Shown in pieces: positions 11,196-22,903 of a stretch of DNA of 64,000 nt. Position 1 is the stretch's first letter. Every line of letters starts with the position of its first letter. The notes beneath the pieces were generated by a model. It had not been told where the DNA came from and ran no database searches. It saw only the letters and a list, made by a program, of their open reading frames with translations. This DNA is from Armillaria gallica (taxonomy: Eukaryota; Basidiomycota; Agaricomycetes; Agaricales; Physalacriaceae): the NCBI GenBank assembly GCA_037576215.1, contig JBANDB010000016.1, positions 248,001 through 312,000 of the forward strand, given 5' to 3'. The position numbers and the translations under genes were made by a program.

Positions 11196-14100
11196 CCCCC
11201 TGAGTCGTGGCACGAGTGCATCACTTAATGCTGTGACATATTAGATTTGCACGGCGCAAAGTTCCTACCTATCACCGTGTTATAATTAAAGAACCACCCT
11301 TGGTCTATGTCGATAACTCAGTCATCCTCCTTGTTTGAGCTTGTTGTCTAGGAGCCATGCCAACAATATTGTGTAGACATCTACAAGCAGCTTCAATGGT
11401 GAGATGAAACATGAAGACAGAGTCCTGTCAAGGCAAAGCTCAACACTGAATCTGAGTGACCATGCAAAAAAGAGTTTCTATCCTGGATTTATTTGGTGAT
11501 ACCTAGTAGCTGCATCCTAGGTAGGGCGAGAAGAGGTATAATATAGTTATCAATCCAGAGACAAACATCCTGGCCTATGCAGTGCATGCTGTCCTGAAAG
11601 AACGATTCTGAATATGTTCAAGGTTTGTATAGGGAGTTGTGACCATTCAAATCGTCGTATCGTTGGGTATATGCACCAGTTATCAGACATCATTGCACTT
11701 CTCTAACAGCCCAGCATGCTGCCGCTACCTTGAGATGATCTAGTCGTGTACCATCATATGTGTGATGATGCTTGTGCTGTTCCATTGGGATGATGTGTCC
11801 TCATCAGTGTGCAGTAACACACAGGTTCCACTTCCTGTCAACATGTAGTCAGTCAAGGGAAGACTCAGAGCCACAGACATTCATCTTCAAGAGAAAGAGT
11901 CCATGATAATCAAGAGAAAAGAATCAAGACAAACATATATCAGATGCACCCATGTGGCCTACCCAGCATCAGAGAAAAAATGTAGATAGTAGGGCCTGGA
12001 TGCCTCAATGACTAGACCACTTTGCCAGATCAGCACTTTTTCTATGGAAGTACAGCATATATGATGCCAACTTCGGATGCATAATTGGGAGCTAGTCCAT
12101 TTATTCTCTGTTTTGTCCATCTGCACCACTTGTCTGTTCACTCATTACGAAAAAGAAATGGTGTGTTGTAGGCATCTGGAGACTGATGTTATATGTATGT
12201 GAAGTCAGTGATAATGAAAGCGGAGCATAATCGACATGATACAGGCTTGGCAGAACAGAAAGCACAGGTTAACAGCTGAAAGTTCATGTACTCAACTGTC
12301 ATGTTCTTTAAAAAAGAAAGCGCACCCCCCAAAACTCATTCATTCAATTTTCCTCCTCCCTCCTTTGTCCAAATGACAATTGTATCATTCATTGTTTGGT
12401 AAATCATAATCATCGACAACAGAAAAGTACACTTGGACTGGGACAGGACGAACGAGGAATCCTGATTGTGACAAGAGCAGTGAGATATGGAGCCGCTAAA
12501 GTCCCTTCAATCAAAACCAACAGGAAGGCATCTTGTGGTACTCTTGCATAGGAGTTGCATAAGAGAATTCAGAATGTATCATTGCCATAATGATTTCCCC
12601 CAGCAACTCAACTTTTTTCTGTCTGACGAGAACAGGTTCTCATTGTTACAAGTAATGCCTGAACAAGATATACCCATCTTGCTATTGCTCCCTTGGTCGA
12701 TAGTTGTTTGAATGATGGGCTACCAATGGGTGGGTTACCAATATTGCTTGATACAGAAGATTCTACATGTGCCAGGCCACAGCAATGCACTTCTCACTGA
12801 TCATCTGGGTATGCAATATTGGGGAGTGGCTCTACAATGGTGACTAGCCAACATGAAGATGAAGACATGTCTTATGGTCAGGAAGTAATACATAGAAACA
12901 TTGACCGATACAGGGTTCTGTGCTATCTCGCATCTGCTCTGTTTCTGAGAAACTGTCAGGAATTCAATAGGTAACTTCAAACTCTGGAGCTAATGCTTCC
13001 AGTGCATATCAGCAGTGTTGAAACAAGTCAGACAAATGGCTACCTCTAGATATGCCTCAACATCCCTAAAAACCCTTCTGTTTGACAAAAGAAAGGAATC
13101 AGTGGTGATCTCCGAAGTGAACCAGAAAAAGCTTGCTGGTCTGTAACCTTAGGAAATGTAGGGTTAGGTTCACGTCCAAGCCTTGGGGATGAAAACATAC
13201 CACACAGAAGACACCTCCATTCTGTTTCTGGGTCATACAACTCTTCATCATCCAATCGCACTCCAGAGCATTTTCAAACATAGCTGACACTGAATTCGCC
13301 TGGTCATTGGCTTGAGTAAAACACATCCTACATGGCCTGCACTCAGAAGACCACCATCACTGCCATAGACCATCGACCATTTCTATCACTGAGAAAGACA
13401 ATGACAGAAGCATTTCAGTGTACGATCTAGTGGAGAGATACTGCCTGACCTAAGCTCCCTGACACAATGAGCATAGATTGCAGAACATTGCTGCAACATG
13501 ACTGATGCCGACATGACCGGCAATGTAGCATGAGGTTGGTCGAGGAAGGTATTGTTACTGCTGTTGAGTGCAGTGAGCCTTGTCAGCAGGGATAACTCAT
13601 TGCCCTAGTAGACGTTGGACTGATATTCCAATCATTGTCCACAGTAGTTGCATTGTTTTTTGGAAATGGTCCTGGGTATACGAGCGCATCCATTAGTTTG
13701 AGATCTCCAAATCAAAAGAAGAAATGTACGATTTGAACTGGTATGAAAATCCCCCCAGCCTCCATTTCCCCAATATATGCAGCTTCCAGAGCCTCACTCA
13801 AGCCTTTCTGTGTTCCATATGCCAACCTCTTGAGTCGGAATGCCTAACTATAACTTGTACCACTGTCATAAGCAGCCAGGCCACAGGATGTTGAAGAAAT
13901 CTCCAGCAAGAGACGTAGTGGCCTATTCATTGGGAAGAGTCTCGGTGGCGACATGCATCCATGTCAACACCATGACACACTACATAAAGGAAGGGAATCA
14001 TTAGCATGGAAGATAGAGTGCTTTTCATTCAACTCACCAGCAACTAACATTGCCCAATGACAGATGTTCTTTGCATCACAGGTGAAACACACATTGTGCC

Positions 14101-14851
14101 ATCTTCATCTACAATGATTGCTCTGTGCCTGCGATGTATATCCTTGCAGGCTTCACATTGGTCTGATAGCGTTGGGATTTTTCTGGTGTCAGATTAAGAT
14201 TAAGATCAGCAGGAAGAATGGATGTGTTGGAGTAACATCTGGGAGAGAGAATAGAGCAGGTCAGCTGTCAAAATGAAGGAATGTCTATAGAAAAGCTTGC
14301 ACAACACAACACCACATGGTATGCTTCCACCTCACCTCAATTACAGAAATCATTCCTCTGTCATTACTAATCCTTCCTTGCCACACTAGGAGACCAATGT
14401 GGACTATTTAGGGTGAATGTGGCACAGATACATCATACTGAGACACCATGGAAATGAGGGACAAGCCAGCTTGCTGCATACATCCACCTTCCCATGGTCC
14501 ATGCAGTGTGTTTCATCTGAAGCAATGTTTCCAAGTATGATGGGCGGTCCTTATATAAGACTGCTTGTAAGATCAGTATAATGAAGCAAACTTGAAATGA
14601 ACACAAAAACATACTTGATGCTGTCAGAGAACCATGGCATTGGGCTAATAAGCTACACAAAGGAAATGCCACCTCAAAAAGGGAGCTTGGAAGAGCACCA
14701 AAGTAAGATCGTAGGAGGGCAAGAATGTCGACGATGGAGGGGAAAAAAGAAGCATTGTTTTGCAAATTAGTCCCAATTTGGAACGCAACTCTTTTCCCGG
14801 TTGATCACATCTGCATGCAATGATTTGTCTGATGACTGCAGAGAGTGCCGT
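11196..14851. other. Gene-poor stretch; possible decayed minus-strand gene at about 13,000-14,250
   Basis: Nothing recognisable. On the minus strand, fragments with a protein-like look can be read, for example around 14,090-14,190 (LSDQCEACKDIHRRHRAI) and 13,100-13,320 (ECDWMMKSCMTQKQNGG with nearby Cys residues). They are separated by stops and I cannot join them with confidence or name a family. Confidence 0.25.
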
Positions 14852-14938
14852 TGATGAGCCTAGACTTCCGTGGCAATGGCAACACCAACTCAGAATGAGA
14901 TTGGACAAGTTAATGTAGTAGCACAGCAATCAAGGCAA
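14852..14938. repeat. Truncated LTR end next to full LTR
   Basis: TGATGAGCCTAGACTTCCGT and the following ~65 bp repeat the first ~84 bp of the adjacent full LTR, with scattered substitutions. The copy stops where the full LTR begins. Confidence 0.75.
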
Positions 14939-16627
14939 TGATGAGCCTAAGACTTCCGTGGCAACGGCAACACCAACTCGGAATGAGCTTGGTTAATTAA
15001 CGTAGTAGCATGGCAATCAAGGTGATCGTGTGTGCGAGTGGTTCGGGGCACCTCCGTGCAGTAGAACAATTCCTCTATACGCAAGAATACACTGCGACTT
15101 TACGTCTGTGAAGTAGTACTGCTTGGTAGTCGAGTACTAAATGCTATGGCTTCAAGCCGGTAGGGTTCTCTCGAAGTGGGAGGGAACGAAAACGGGTATG
15201 ACGTGAATACCACAAATCTGTATGAGAAAACGTGCTGCGAGACTAGAAAATGTTGCTCGACATTAATCGGAGCGAGGTGAACGATGGAGAATAGACTAAA
15301 TGGTCAGCAATAGTCTATGGGCAAGCGAGGCAATGAGAAAACGGCGTGGGGACTGCGAGTGGCGAAATAAACGTGGAACGAGGTGCTGAGGGTGGGCTGG
15401 TGAGATAAAACGTGGAACTACGAAAACTGGTGGCAATACTGGTCCTATACGATGCAAGGGTGCTGAGTCGATGTCGAAACTTGTCTGGTACTGAAACGAT
15501 CCTATCCTATGTCAAACTAACCTTCAAGTCCACTCGGGGGACTGATACTATACGAAAACTGGCTGAAACTGATCCTAAGTCTGCTCTGAGACTACCCAAG
15601 TGGGCAACGATAATGATGGCGAAAGTGAAACTGTAAAAACTCCAATGGTGCGAAAGTGAAACGATGACGGCCTATAAAAGATAATGGGGGCAAGGTATAG
15701 CGTGGCGATCACGTATTGGCACAGTATGAGCGTGCACCAATAGTGTTAAGAGTGAAGAGCGCATAGTGAAGGACTCTTCACAGTTAAAACCGTGAGATAA
15801 CTCTGGTGAGCTCAAGAGTCGACGTGCGATCAAGAATATGCTGGTGCAAATGGTATATTGCCGTAGAACGGTGAATAAACGTTGTTTACTGGTGGTAGAC
15901 TAGAGCATGACGATAATTGATGTAGTCTGGGGTCAACTGGAGATGAACTGCTCTTGAACTACGTTTTCTAACTAGTTTTTATACTACAAGTACGAATTTA
16001 TAAATAGAGTATATATGCGAGACTTAGTAAGGCCGTAAAGCCTTGGATTTGTAAAAATCGTAGGTAACATATGGTCCTTGGTCTTCTAAAGTAACAGCAA
16101 CTTGTCGACGTTGCCGTGTATGGATGCGAACCGTATGGTTTTGCTTGAGCGATGCACAGATCGTTAGGTGCTGTTTAGCTGCGGATTACTGAGTGATAGT
16201 CGTCGTACTGAGGAATACACATGGGGCAACGTTTTCTTGAGGCCTTGGCGGAGTAACAGCCTTAGTAAACACAGTCTGTAGTTGCCGTAGCTGCAATTGC
16301 CGTAGCTGGGAGGGTACTCGTGCCAATCATGTCATTTTCATTAAGTGATCAATGAGCACGTCAACTGAGTGCTTCTGAGTGATGCATCAATTCCATATTG
16401 GGATGATTGTTGATCAAAGGTGCCTTGCCATGATGAAGTACGGCAATTATGATGCGTGGCAAGATGGGATGGATAACAAAGTGCGTAAGGAGTGGTTGCT
16501 GTAGGATGAAAGTGGTATCAATGTGCATGCAATCATTGGTTTGCTGAAAGGCCGTTGAAGGGACAATAGTGTTAATTAGCAGGCAAAATCCGCAAATTCT
16601 GAGCATACAGAGCCTGGAGGCTCATCA
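14939..16627 (-). repeat. 3' LTR of giant element
   Basis: 1,689 bp, TG..CA borders, matching 30,229-31,932 and the partial copy at 62,990-64,000. A TATA-like TATAAAAACTAG lies on the minus strand near 15,983-15,972, at the same place as in the other LTR. Confidence 0.9.
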
Positions 16628-16642
16628 TCCCCCCTAAACTTT
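16628..16642 (-). promoter_or_regulatory. Polypurine tract of giant element
   Basis: Minus strand reads AAAGTTTAGGGGGGA directly against the 3' LTR start (TGATGAG), the expected position for the plus-strand primer of reverse transcription. It fixes the element's orientation. Confidence 0.8.
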
Positions 16643-17262
16643 TATTATGTTACTCAGGAACATAAGATCCATGCATGAGTAACCGTTTTCCCATGAGAAG
16701 TCAGGGTTTTGGGCTCTGTTGCCAGGAGATAACGTGGTGGCTGTATGATCTATCTGATATTGGTGATTGAATTGCTTTAGACGCATCGGTGATCTAAAGA
16801 TAGACACCGTTAATTGCTGTTCACAGGCACAGAAGTCGTCATATGTCTTCTTGTTTCACGACGGAATCTTCTGTGATGTGTGAAAGAGTGAAGAACTTTC
16901 TGTTGCCGCATGACAAGTTGGACTTAGAGAAATTTTCCATTCATCTCTCTTCCTTTCTTACTTTTGCCTTCGCCCTCTCATTCCCCTCTACTTGCACAAT
17001 TGTCCTCTTTTCTCTTTTGCTCACGCGTCTGTTGTCTTTTCCCACAAAGATGCTCTTCCTCCTGTACTTGGAGGTGAGTCCCCTTTTCTTGGACACCGTT
17101 TGTTACACAGATGGATCCCTTTGACTTTGATGTGTGCTGACGACCTCCTTCAGTTTTACTGAAGGTGTTTCTAGTGCCGTTTCCTTCGCTCTTCTCTCAC
17201 TTCACCAGTGTTCAACACTGGTGAGGTTATCCTCCAAATGTTTGACTTGTCGTCTCTGAACA
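16643..17262 (+). promoter_or_regulatory. Presumed promoter region of antisense gene 1
   Basis: No convincing ORF. CT-rich blocks at 16,945-17,045 and 17,140-17,210 precede the ATG, a layout common in basidiomycete promoters. The 18-mer ttggacttagagaaattt at about 16,918 recurs at about 20,078, upstream of antisense gene 2. Confidence 0.4.
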
Positions 17263-19853
17263 ATGGCCAACCCTACCGACCCTGCTGAGCTCACGAAGGC
17301 CCAAGCTCAAGACATGTACAATGCCACGGCCATTGCGATTGAAGATTTGTTGGATGATTTTCCCAATCCAACTTGGGATTCTGCAAAGATGGATACTTGG
17401 CTTATCGACGCCATTAGCCACTTGATGACTTGCAAGAAATACTGGTCACTGGTGGGAGTCACTAGCAAGGCTTGGTACAAACTGGAGTACAGTTTGATAA
17501 CGTGAGTGCCCGACCTTTCCATGGATTTGGTGGCTTTCGCGCATACTGAGTTTAATGAATTGGTCAAACGGGTGGTGCGTGTGCTACTCAGTGCTTCCTT
17601 TTCTTTCTTAACCAGTCCTCTTTTTAGCTCAATTATGAACTTGACGTCGTGCCATTGCCTGCTCGTCGTTCGACGTCTAAGCGTTCCAAGGCAACCGCCT
17701 TGCCTTCTCATACGCGTCAAACTGCAGCAACGACTAATTCACGGGCTGTAACACCGGCTCCTTTGCCTGCACCTTTGAAAACTATGACTCCCGTACTGCA
17801 GCCTCCGAAGTCGACAACGCCTGTTCCTCAGAAGGAGAAGACACCGACGCCTGTTACTCCTCAACGAGTGGTACTGCAATGTGTTCCAAATCTTGCTGGC
17901 TCTGTACCTCGGCTCAATCTTTTAGCTGCTACTCCTGCAGCTGATACGTCATCGTCTAATGTTCGAACTTCAGGCTCTTCACACGTCAACATTTCCAAAC
18001 CTCCATTGCCTAAATTTACGGCTCTGTTGACTACTCAGCAGCCTGGCCCATCTTCCATGACTCAAAGAAAGGTGATGCCTTTTGACAAGCCCAGGGCTGT
18101 CAGTAATTCCGGGTGAGTTAATGTGACCTGTCAATTCTTCAGCTAACAATTTTCTTCCTCTTTTAGTCCTTCCGACTTTACCAAGGTTTTTCAGAAGGAT
18201 TGGTCCTCTCCTTTGCACAGCAGACCAGCTCAGCAACTCAAGACTGTGTCATCGGTCAATGCTACTCATTCTGGGGCGTCCAGTCCAACTCCTTCTCGTG
18301 CACTTGCCGTTGATGGTAGGTACTTCTGTCCTTTCTGGTTGATTACTGTACTGACTTGTTAATTTTCAGCCGTGGCTCGTCCTAACATCATTCGAGGTCC
18401 TGATCCCAATCTGCAAGGCGAAGGTACTTCTTCTGCTGTGCTTCATGGTCGCGAGTCCTTATTCCTGCTGGGTACAGATGACGAACTGGAGCAGATTCAA
18501 GAGGACTTAGTGGAGACTGGGCATGCCAACAAGGAAGTTGCCGGTACTGACGGTGAGGATGGAAATATTGTGATGGGTACTACGATGGATGTAGATGATG
18601 AGGAAGGGGCCACTTCTGATGAGGACTCGAGTCCTATCCCTACGCTGGCTCGTCGTCTTCGAAAACCCCGAATTGAGTTTGTATTTGATGAAGTCACTGG
18701 TGATCTCCTCAAATCTCATCCAACTATCTTCCTTTCTAGGCCGACCGTCCCTTCACAAAGTCCTGACCTCAGATGTTCTGCCTGGTCACATACTTCCCCT
18801 GTCAATACTACTGCCGCCTATCTTCAAGCAGTCCACGGTTCCAAGTCTGATGACGCGAAGAAGAAGAAGAAGAACTTGAAGGGTAAAGACCTGGCTTCAG
18901 GGACTAAGGTGCCTCGTAAACATGCGAGGACTGATGACGACGACACACAAGTGAAGGACAAACCAGCTCCCAAAAAGCTGAAGTTAAAAGAGACCATTGT
19001 CGTTGACGAGGACGAACGTAAGTTCTCTTTTTCTATTTGTATTATCCTTCCTTAGTTCCTTTTCTTAGCTGCCGTAGCTACCAAAGTCGTTCGTAAACAT
19101 GGCCCTGGGCCTTCCAAACTGCCACCCGTTACTTTGTGTGTGAGTGGTGGAGGTTTTGGTGAAAAAGTCCCTTCCTCGGCGAAGGCGGTAAGGAACGGAG
19201 TCAAAACTATCGGCGTACTCGTTGTTGAAAGTGATTTTGGCAACTTCATGGAGGTGGACAAGAGTTACTGGAGTAAGGCAGTCGTGCCTTTCGTTGGGGA
19301 GCAAGTAAGTGTCCTTTTTTGTTGTGTTTAATCGTTCTGGTTCCCTGACTGGGCTTTGACAGTATGCCACTGCCTGCGACCATTGCTGATGCCTTGGAAC
19401 GCAGTGCTGAAAACTCCTCATGCACATAGTCAAATGCGTGCGTTGCCACTACTCCAAGCTCCCCTGCAAGGTTAACGGGGTTGCCACACTGAATCCTGTT
19501 GAGCATTATCGTCCCAAGGGCTATGGTACATTCTCCTTCCTTTCTTATTTTGTTGCGCTGACTTTTCTTCTTTTGTAGACGCAGTCAACACTTTTGAGAG
19601 TGCTCTCAACACCATCGAGACTAACAATACCGCTGTTTCCTTGATCACGCAGCAGTACCTGGCCGGCCTTAGCATTGTTGCACACACTGACAGTATTCGT
19701 GCTCAACTATTCCATCTTTGTGGCTGTCTGGCTCCTGTTGAAGATGAGGAGGCTGGAGAAGATGGCGAGGATGACAATGATGGTGGTGAGGCTCCAGAGG
19801 GTGTCGCTGAAGGCATCGCCGGTCCATCCAAGTCGAAGAAGCGGTCACATTGA
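17263..19853 (+). pseudogene. Antisense gene 1 of giant retrotransposon: Zn2Cys6-like cluster protein
   Basis: Seven exons fit one frame: 17,263-17,574, 17,628-18,112, 18,167-18,315, 18,370-19,017, 19,069-19,304, 19,363-19,525 and 19,579-19,853 (756 codons, GT..AG introns of 51-58 nt). The start is MANPTDPAELTKAQAQDMYN in a good context. Residues ~110-340 are Pro/Ser/Thr-rich and probably disordered; residues ~340-560 carry acidic stretches and a KKKKK basic run. Residues 615-645 give C-x2-C-x6-C-x9-C-x2-C-x6-C, the exact spacing of the fungal Zn2Cys6 DNA-binding cluster. The C-terminus is acidic and ends GPSKSKKRSH. Three in-frame TGA codons (17,503, 19,387, 19,408) fit CGA-to-TGA changes; two lie inside the cluster, so this copy is inactive. 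It runs opposite to pol, towards antisense gene 2. A DNA-binding or regulatory role is inferred. Confidence 0.7.
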
Positions 19854-20770
19854 TTTACGGGAATTGGGGTCTTCGGTCGTCTGTCGACATTATCTCTTGG
19901 GAGTATGTCTCAAAATATTTTGAATGTTTTATATACAGACTTGTATCGTGCGCCTTCAGGCAATATTTTAACATAGTGTTGAATGCCACCCCAAAGAGGG
20001 TTCAAAATAAATAAATCGTATTTTCTTGCAATTTTTGTGTGATTTATTGGATTTTTGAGTGAATTTTCAGTGAATTTGGACTTAGAGAAATTTCAGCGGC
20101 TGGGGCTCACATGCTAGGATTCACGTGATCATCCACCTTGGGCTGTTTCTTGAAATAATTTCTCCAAGTCTGAATTGCCGTGAAATTGAAATGGTAAGGA
20201 ATGTGGATGGCCATGGCTCTGAGCCATTGGCCTTTGGATTCATCATGTTTCGTGTTACTGGTCATGAGTTTTCGTTACTGGATTATGATTTTGGTGATAT
20301 CTCCATTGTGTATAGTCAAATTGACATTGGAGCATGGTATTTTTGTCATTTAGAAGTGATATTTTCATAGTTTTTCATGGAGTATTTTGTAGATTGAAGG
20401 GTCATTTCTTTCATGATTTCGTTACTTTTTGCGTGAAAATGTCGTGTTGAAAAGAATGCGTGTTTTCGTCCTATGAACAACATGGGGACCATGTCTTTCC
20501 CCCCTAAACTTTTTAAATCTTTGCCGGCCAAGGCTGAAAAGATTTAAACCAAGGTTCGAAGACTTGTAATTTGAAAGTGAATGCCGCTGAGTTTTGAAAG
20601 CTGCAAACATGCGGTTGGATTACATGCTGTGTTCCATCGAGCGTATGATCCAAGCCCGGTAGGAATTTTTGCATAAATGCGATGAGGTGAGTTGTTCTTT
20701 GAGTTTTCATATAAAGGGAATGTTTTCTCGTCGTTGTGTCCTCAGAATCATCGCATTTCACTGAATCGCC
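19854..20770. other. Spacer between antisense genes
   Basis: AT-rich 3' region of gene 1 (caaaataaataaatcg near 20,006 could serve polyadenylation), then sequence without a convincing ORF. It holds a second polypurine tract at 20,498 and the presumed promoter of gene 2. Confidence 0.5.
20498..20513 (-). promoter_or_regulatory. Internal second copy of the polypurine tract
   Basis: The 16 bases tcccccctaaactttt are identical to those at 16,628-16,643, the tract bordering the 3' LTR. No LTR sequence adjoins this internal copy. It may act as a central polypurine tract or may mark an older element end. Confidence 0.5.
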
Positions 20771-22705
20771 ATGTCTACTTCTGCTGCTCAAGCTATTCCG
20801 TCTCTCATCTCCCTTGTCAAGCATGCTGATGCCGTCTTGCAAGTCCCTCTCGAGCCCAACGCACAATTGTTGAGGCTCACCACCTACTTTGACGAGGCAG
20901 CACACGTCAAGGTAAATTGCCATGCTCCTGTGCGGGTTTTCATGCTTTAATTGACGTTGAATAGTGCCAGGTCGAAGCGTACTATCCATCCGCTCTCAAG
21001 GAAGAATTCTTTAAGACGTTCAAAGCTGTTGTCGATGGCTGCGTCTCTAAGTTTAACTTCCGTGAGACTTGGGACACTATGCTCAAGATCGAGTCTGACC
21101 GTCTCAAGTTTTCTGTCGGTGGAAGGTACTCCATCTCTGGCGACCAAATCTTGGATGCTTTGGAGGTTCTCCCTCCCTTGCGTTACCGTATTGACGATGA
21201 TATCCAGATGTTGTCTGCTCCGTTCACTCCCAATATCGCTCCTTCCAAGGAAGTTCAGATCACGCCTTTGTCTTCGGACGCCACGTCTGCTTCTGCCTCT
21301 CAGGGTGCTGACTTGGTATTGGAGGAGGAAACTCCTGCTAGGGAAACTCGTGCCATGTCTCCTTCTACGGTCTCTTCTGCAGATTGGGTGGTACATGCTT
21401 TGAATCAATTAAAGCCATAGCATCACGTTAATTTGACTTGGTATGATCCAGATGCCATCTCTTGTTGTCGCTCCTTCTGGTGCCTTCATTGAGCAATTTG
21501 CCAAAAAAGAAGGTATCCTCAAGGACACCATTCAGATTGGTGAGAAGATCACCAATCTGTATCGCTGCTCTTTCAACAAGGCTGACCTCCAGTACGGCAA
21601 CACATTCTGCGCCTATTGCTCTGGCACTCCTAGTCATCCCGCTCATCGATGTCCTGCTTGATCCGCCAAGGTACGTTTTCTCTTTAAATCCACGTTTTCT
21701 TTTGTATTGACGTGAATCTAAGGCTGTTCGTCCTTGCGGGCCTTGCATTCTTGAGGGCACCAAGTGCACTTTTGCTGGGCTGTCTTCGGTCTGCCATGCT
21801 TGCCATAAATCCGTGACTCGCCACTGCATCGGAGGCCTTCCTGACTGGCAAATCCTTTTAATGCCATTCAAGGATCCCCATCCGGAGGACGATCAAGATA
21901 TCCTCGACATTATTGATGAACTCATCGACACCGATCCTTATGGAGCTAGTAAGTTCTTTTCTTCCGCTTTTCCTGGTCTGCGGTCACTAATTCCATGTGT
22001 TTTACAGAAATTTTGGGCATCCTTGGCAATGATCCTCATACTGAATCGATTGTCGACAATGTGAAGGCCTATGTTGGAGTGAACTCCCAACAGTTTGCTC
22101 CTCATGGACCCGAGTCCATAGCTTCTTTGGTGAATACGAAGGAGGCTTACTACCAGCAATTGGAGTCCAATACCCACAATCTCTATTTGAACCTGAAGCT
22201 TTGTCACATCCTTGTCCAACATTACCGTCTTGTTATGGTTAAACTCAATGAGACGCATGCTCAAGAGGAAGCGGAGGCTAGTACTGTGGCCAAGATGCGG
22301 ACTGACAATCATGCTATGTCTTCTCGCAAAACCTATGTTCCTTGGTGGAGGAATAAGCACCAGCGCTCGGGTCGTGGCCACGGTAAGAAGAACCATTCGA
22401 AGAACAAGGGCAAGAAGGATGATCGGAAGGGTAAAGGTAAAGCTGAGGCTGCCCAGTACATTAAGGAATGTACTGGGTGGAGTTGCGACCATAATAACTG
22501 CAATTCTAACATGGAGACTCCAGACCCTGTTCCAGCTCTTTGTACTTGCCGTGGTTGGGGCAATTGTGGTGAAGCTAACTGTCCTTCTAAAGGCAGCTGG
22601 ACTCCGCCTCCCCAGGCATCCGTCGAGTACCAGGACAGTGTCCCTGGTAACTATGGAGGAAACTGGCAGAGCAAGGTGGGCTCCAGTTGTCATGGTTGTT
22701 ACTAG
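20771..22705 (+). pseudogene. Antisense gene 2 of giant retrotransposon: cysteine-rich Zn-cluster protein
   Basis: Five exons in one frame: 20,771-20,911, 20,965-21,387, 21,452-21,670, 21,723-21,948 and 22,008-22,705 (569 codons; the exon 2 start could also be 20,971). It starts MSTSAAQAIPSLISLVKHAD. Residues 241-255 hold CAYC...HRC, and residues 266-296 give C-x2-C-x6-C-x8-C-x2-C-x7-C, again within the Zn2Cys6 spacing rule. Residues ~420-490 are Lys/Arg/Gly-rich (nucleic-acid-binding-like), and the tail has further Cys pairs (CTCRGWGNCGEANC). One in-frame TGA at 21,659-21,661 (CPA-stop-SAK) fits CGA to TGA; otherwise it is open. It converges on the 3' end of pol (22,904), only 199 bp away. 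No known family recognised beyond the zinc cluster. Confidence 0.65.
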
Positions 22706-22903
22706 AGTTGCCGTGGTCGCCTAGGTGGTTGTATTCAATTTGTACGGACAATTTCGCAGGGGTATATTTTGAAAGAGTGTTGGGGGACCAGTATGGATAT
22801 ACCGGTCAGAATAATTAGCTATGAATGAATGTGTAGGGGTTCCAAAATGGAGCCCACTTATTTATATAAGATTTTTGGTTTTCGCCAATGTCTCGAGTGA
22901 AAA

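Noticed and set aside
16843..17124. 93-aa ORF with hydrophobic segment upstream of antisense gene 1
   Set aside because: CT-rich promoter-type DNA gives Leu/Phe/Ser-rich ORFs; no conservation or intron logic supports it.
21938..22693. 251-aa minus-strand ORF opposite antisense gene 2
   Set aside because: It lies over the plus-strand exons with splice sites and a cysteine cluster; its own translation is Ser/Thr/Leu-rich with no motif and is not in the gag-pol frame.
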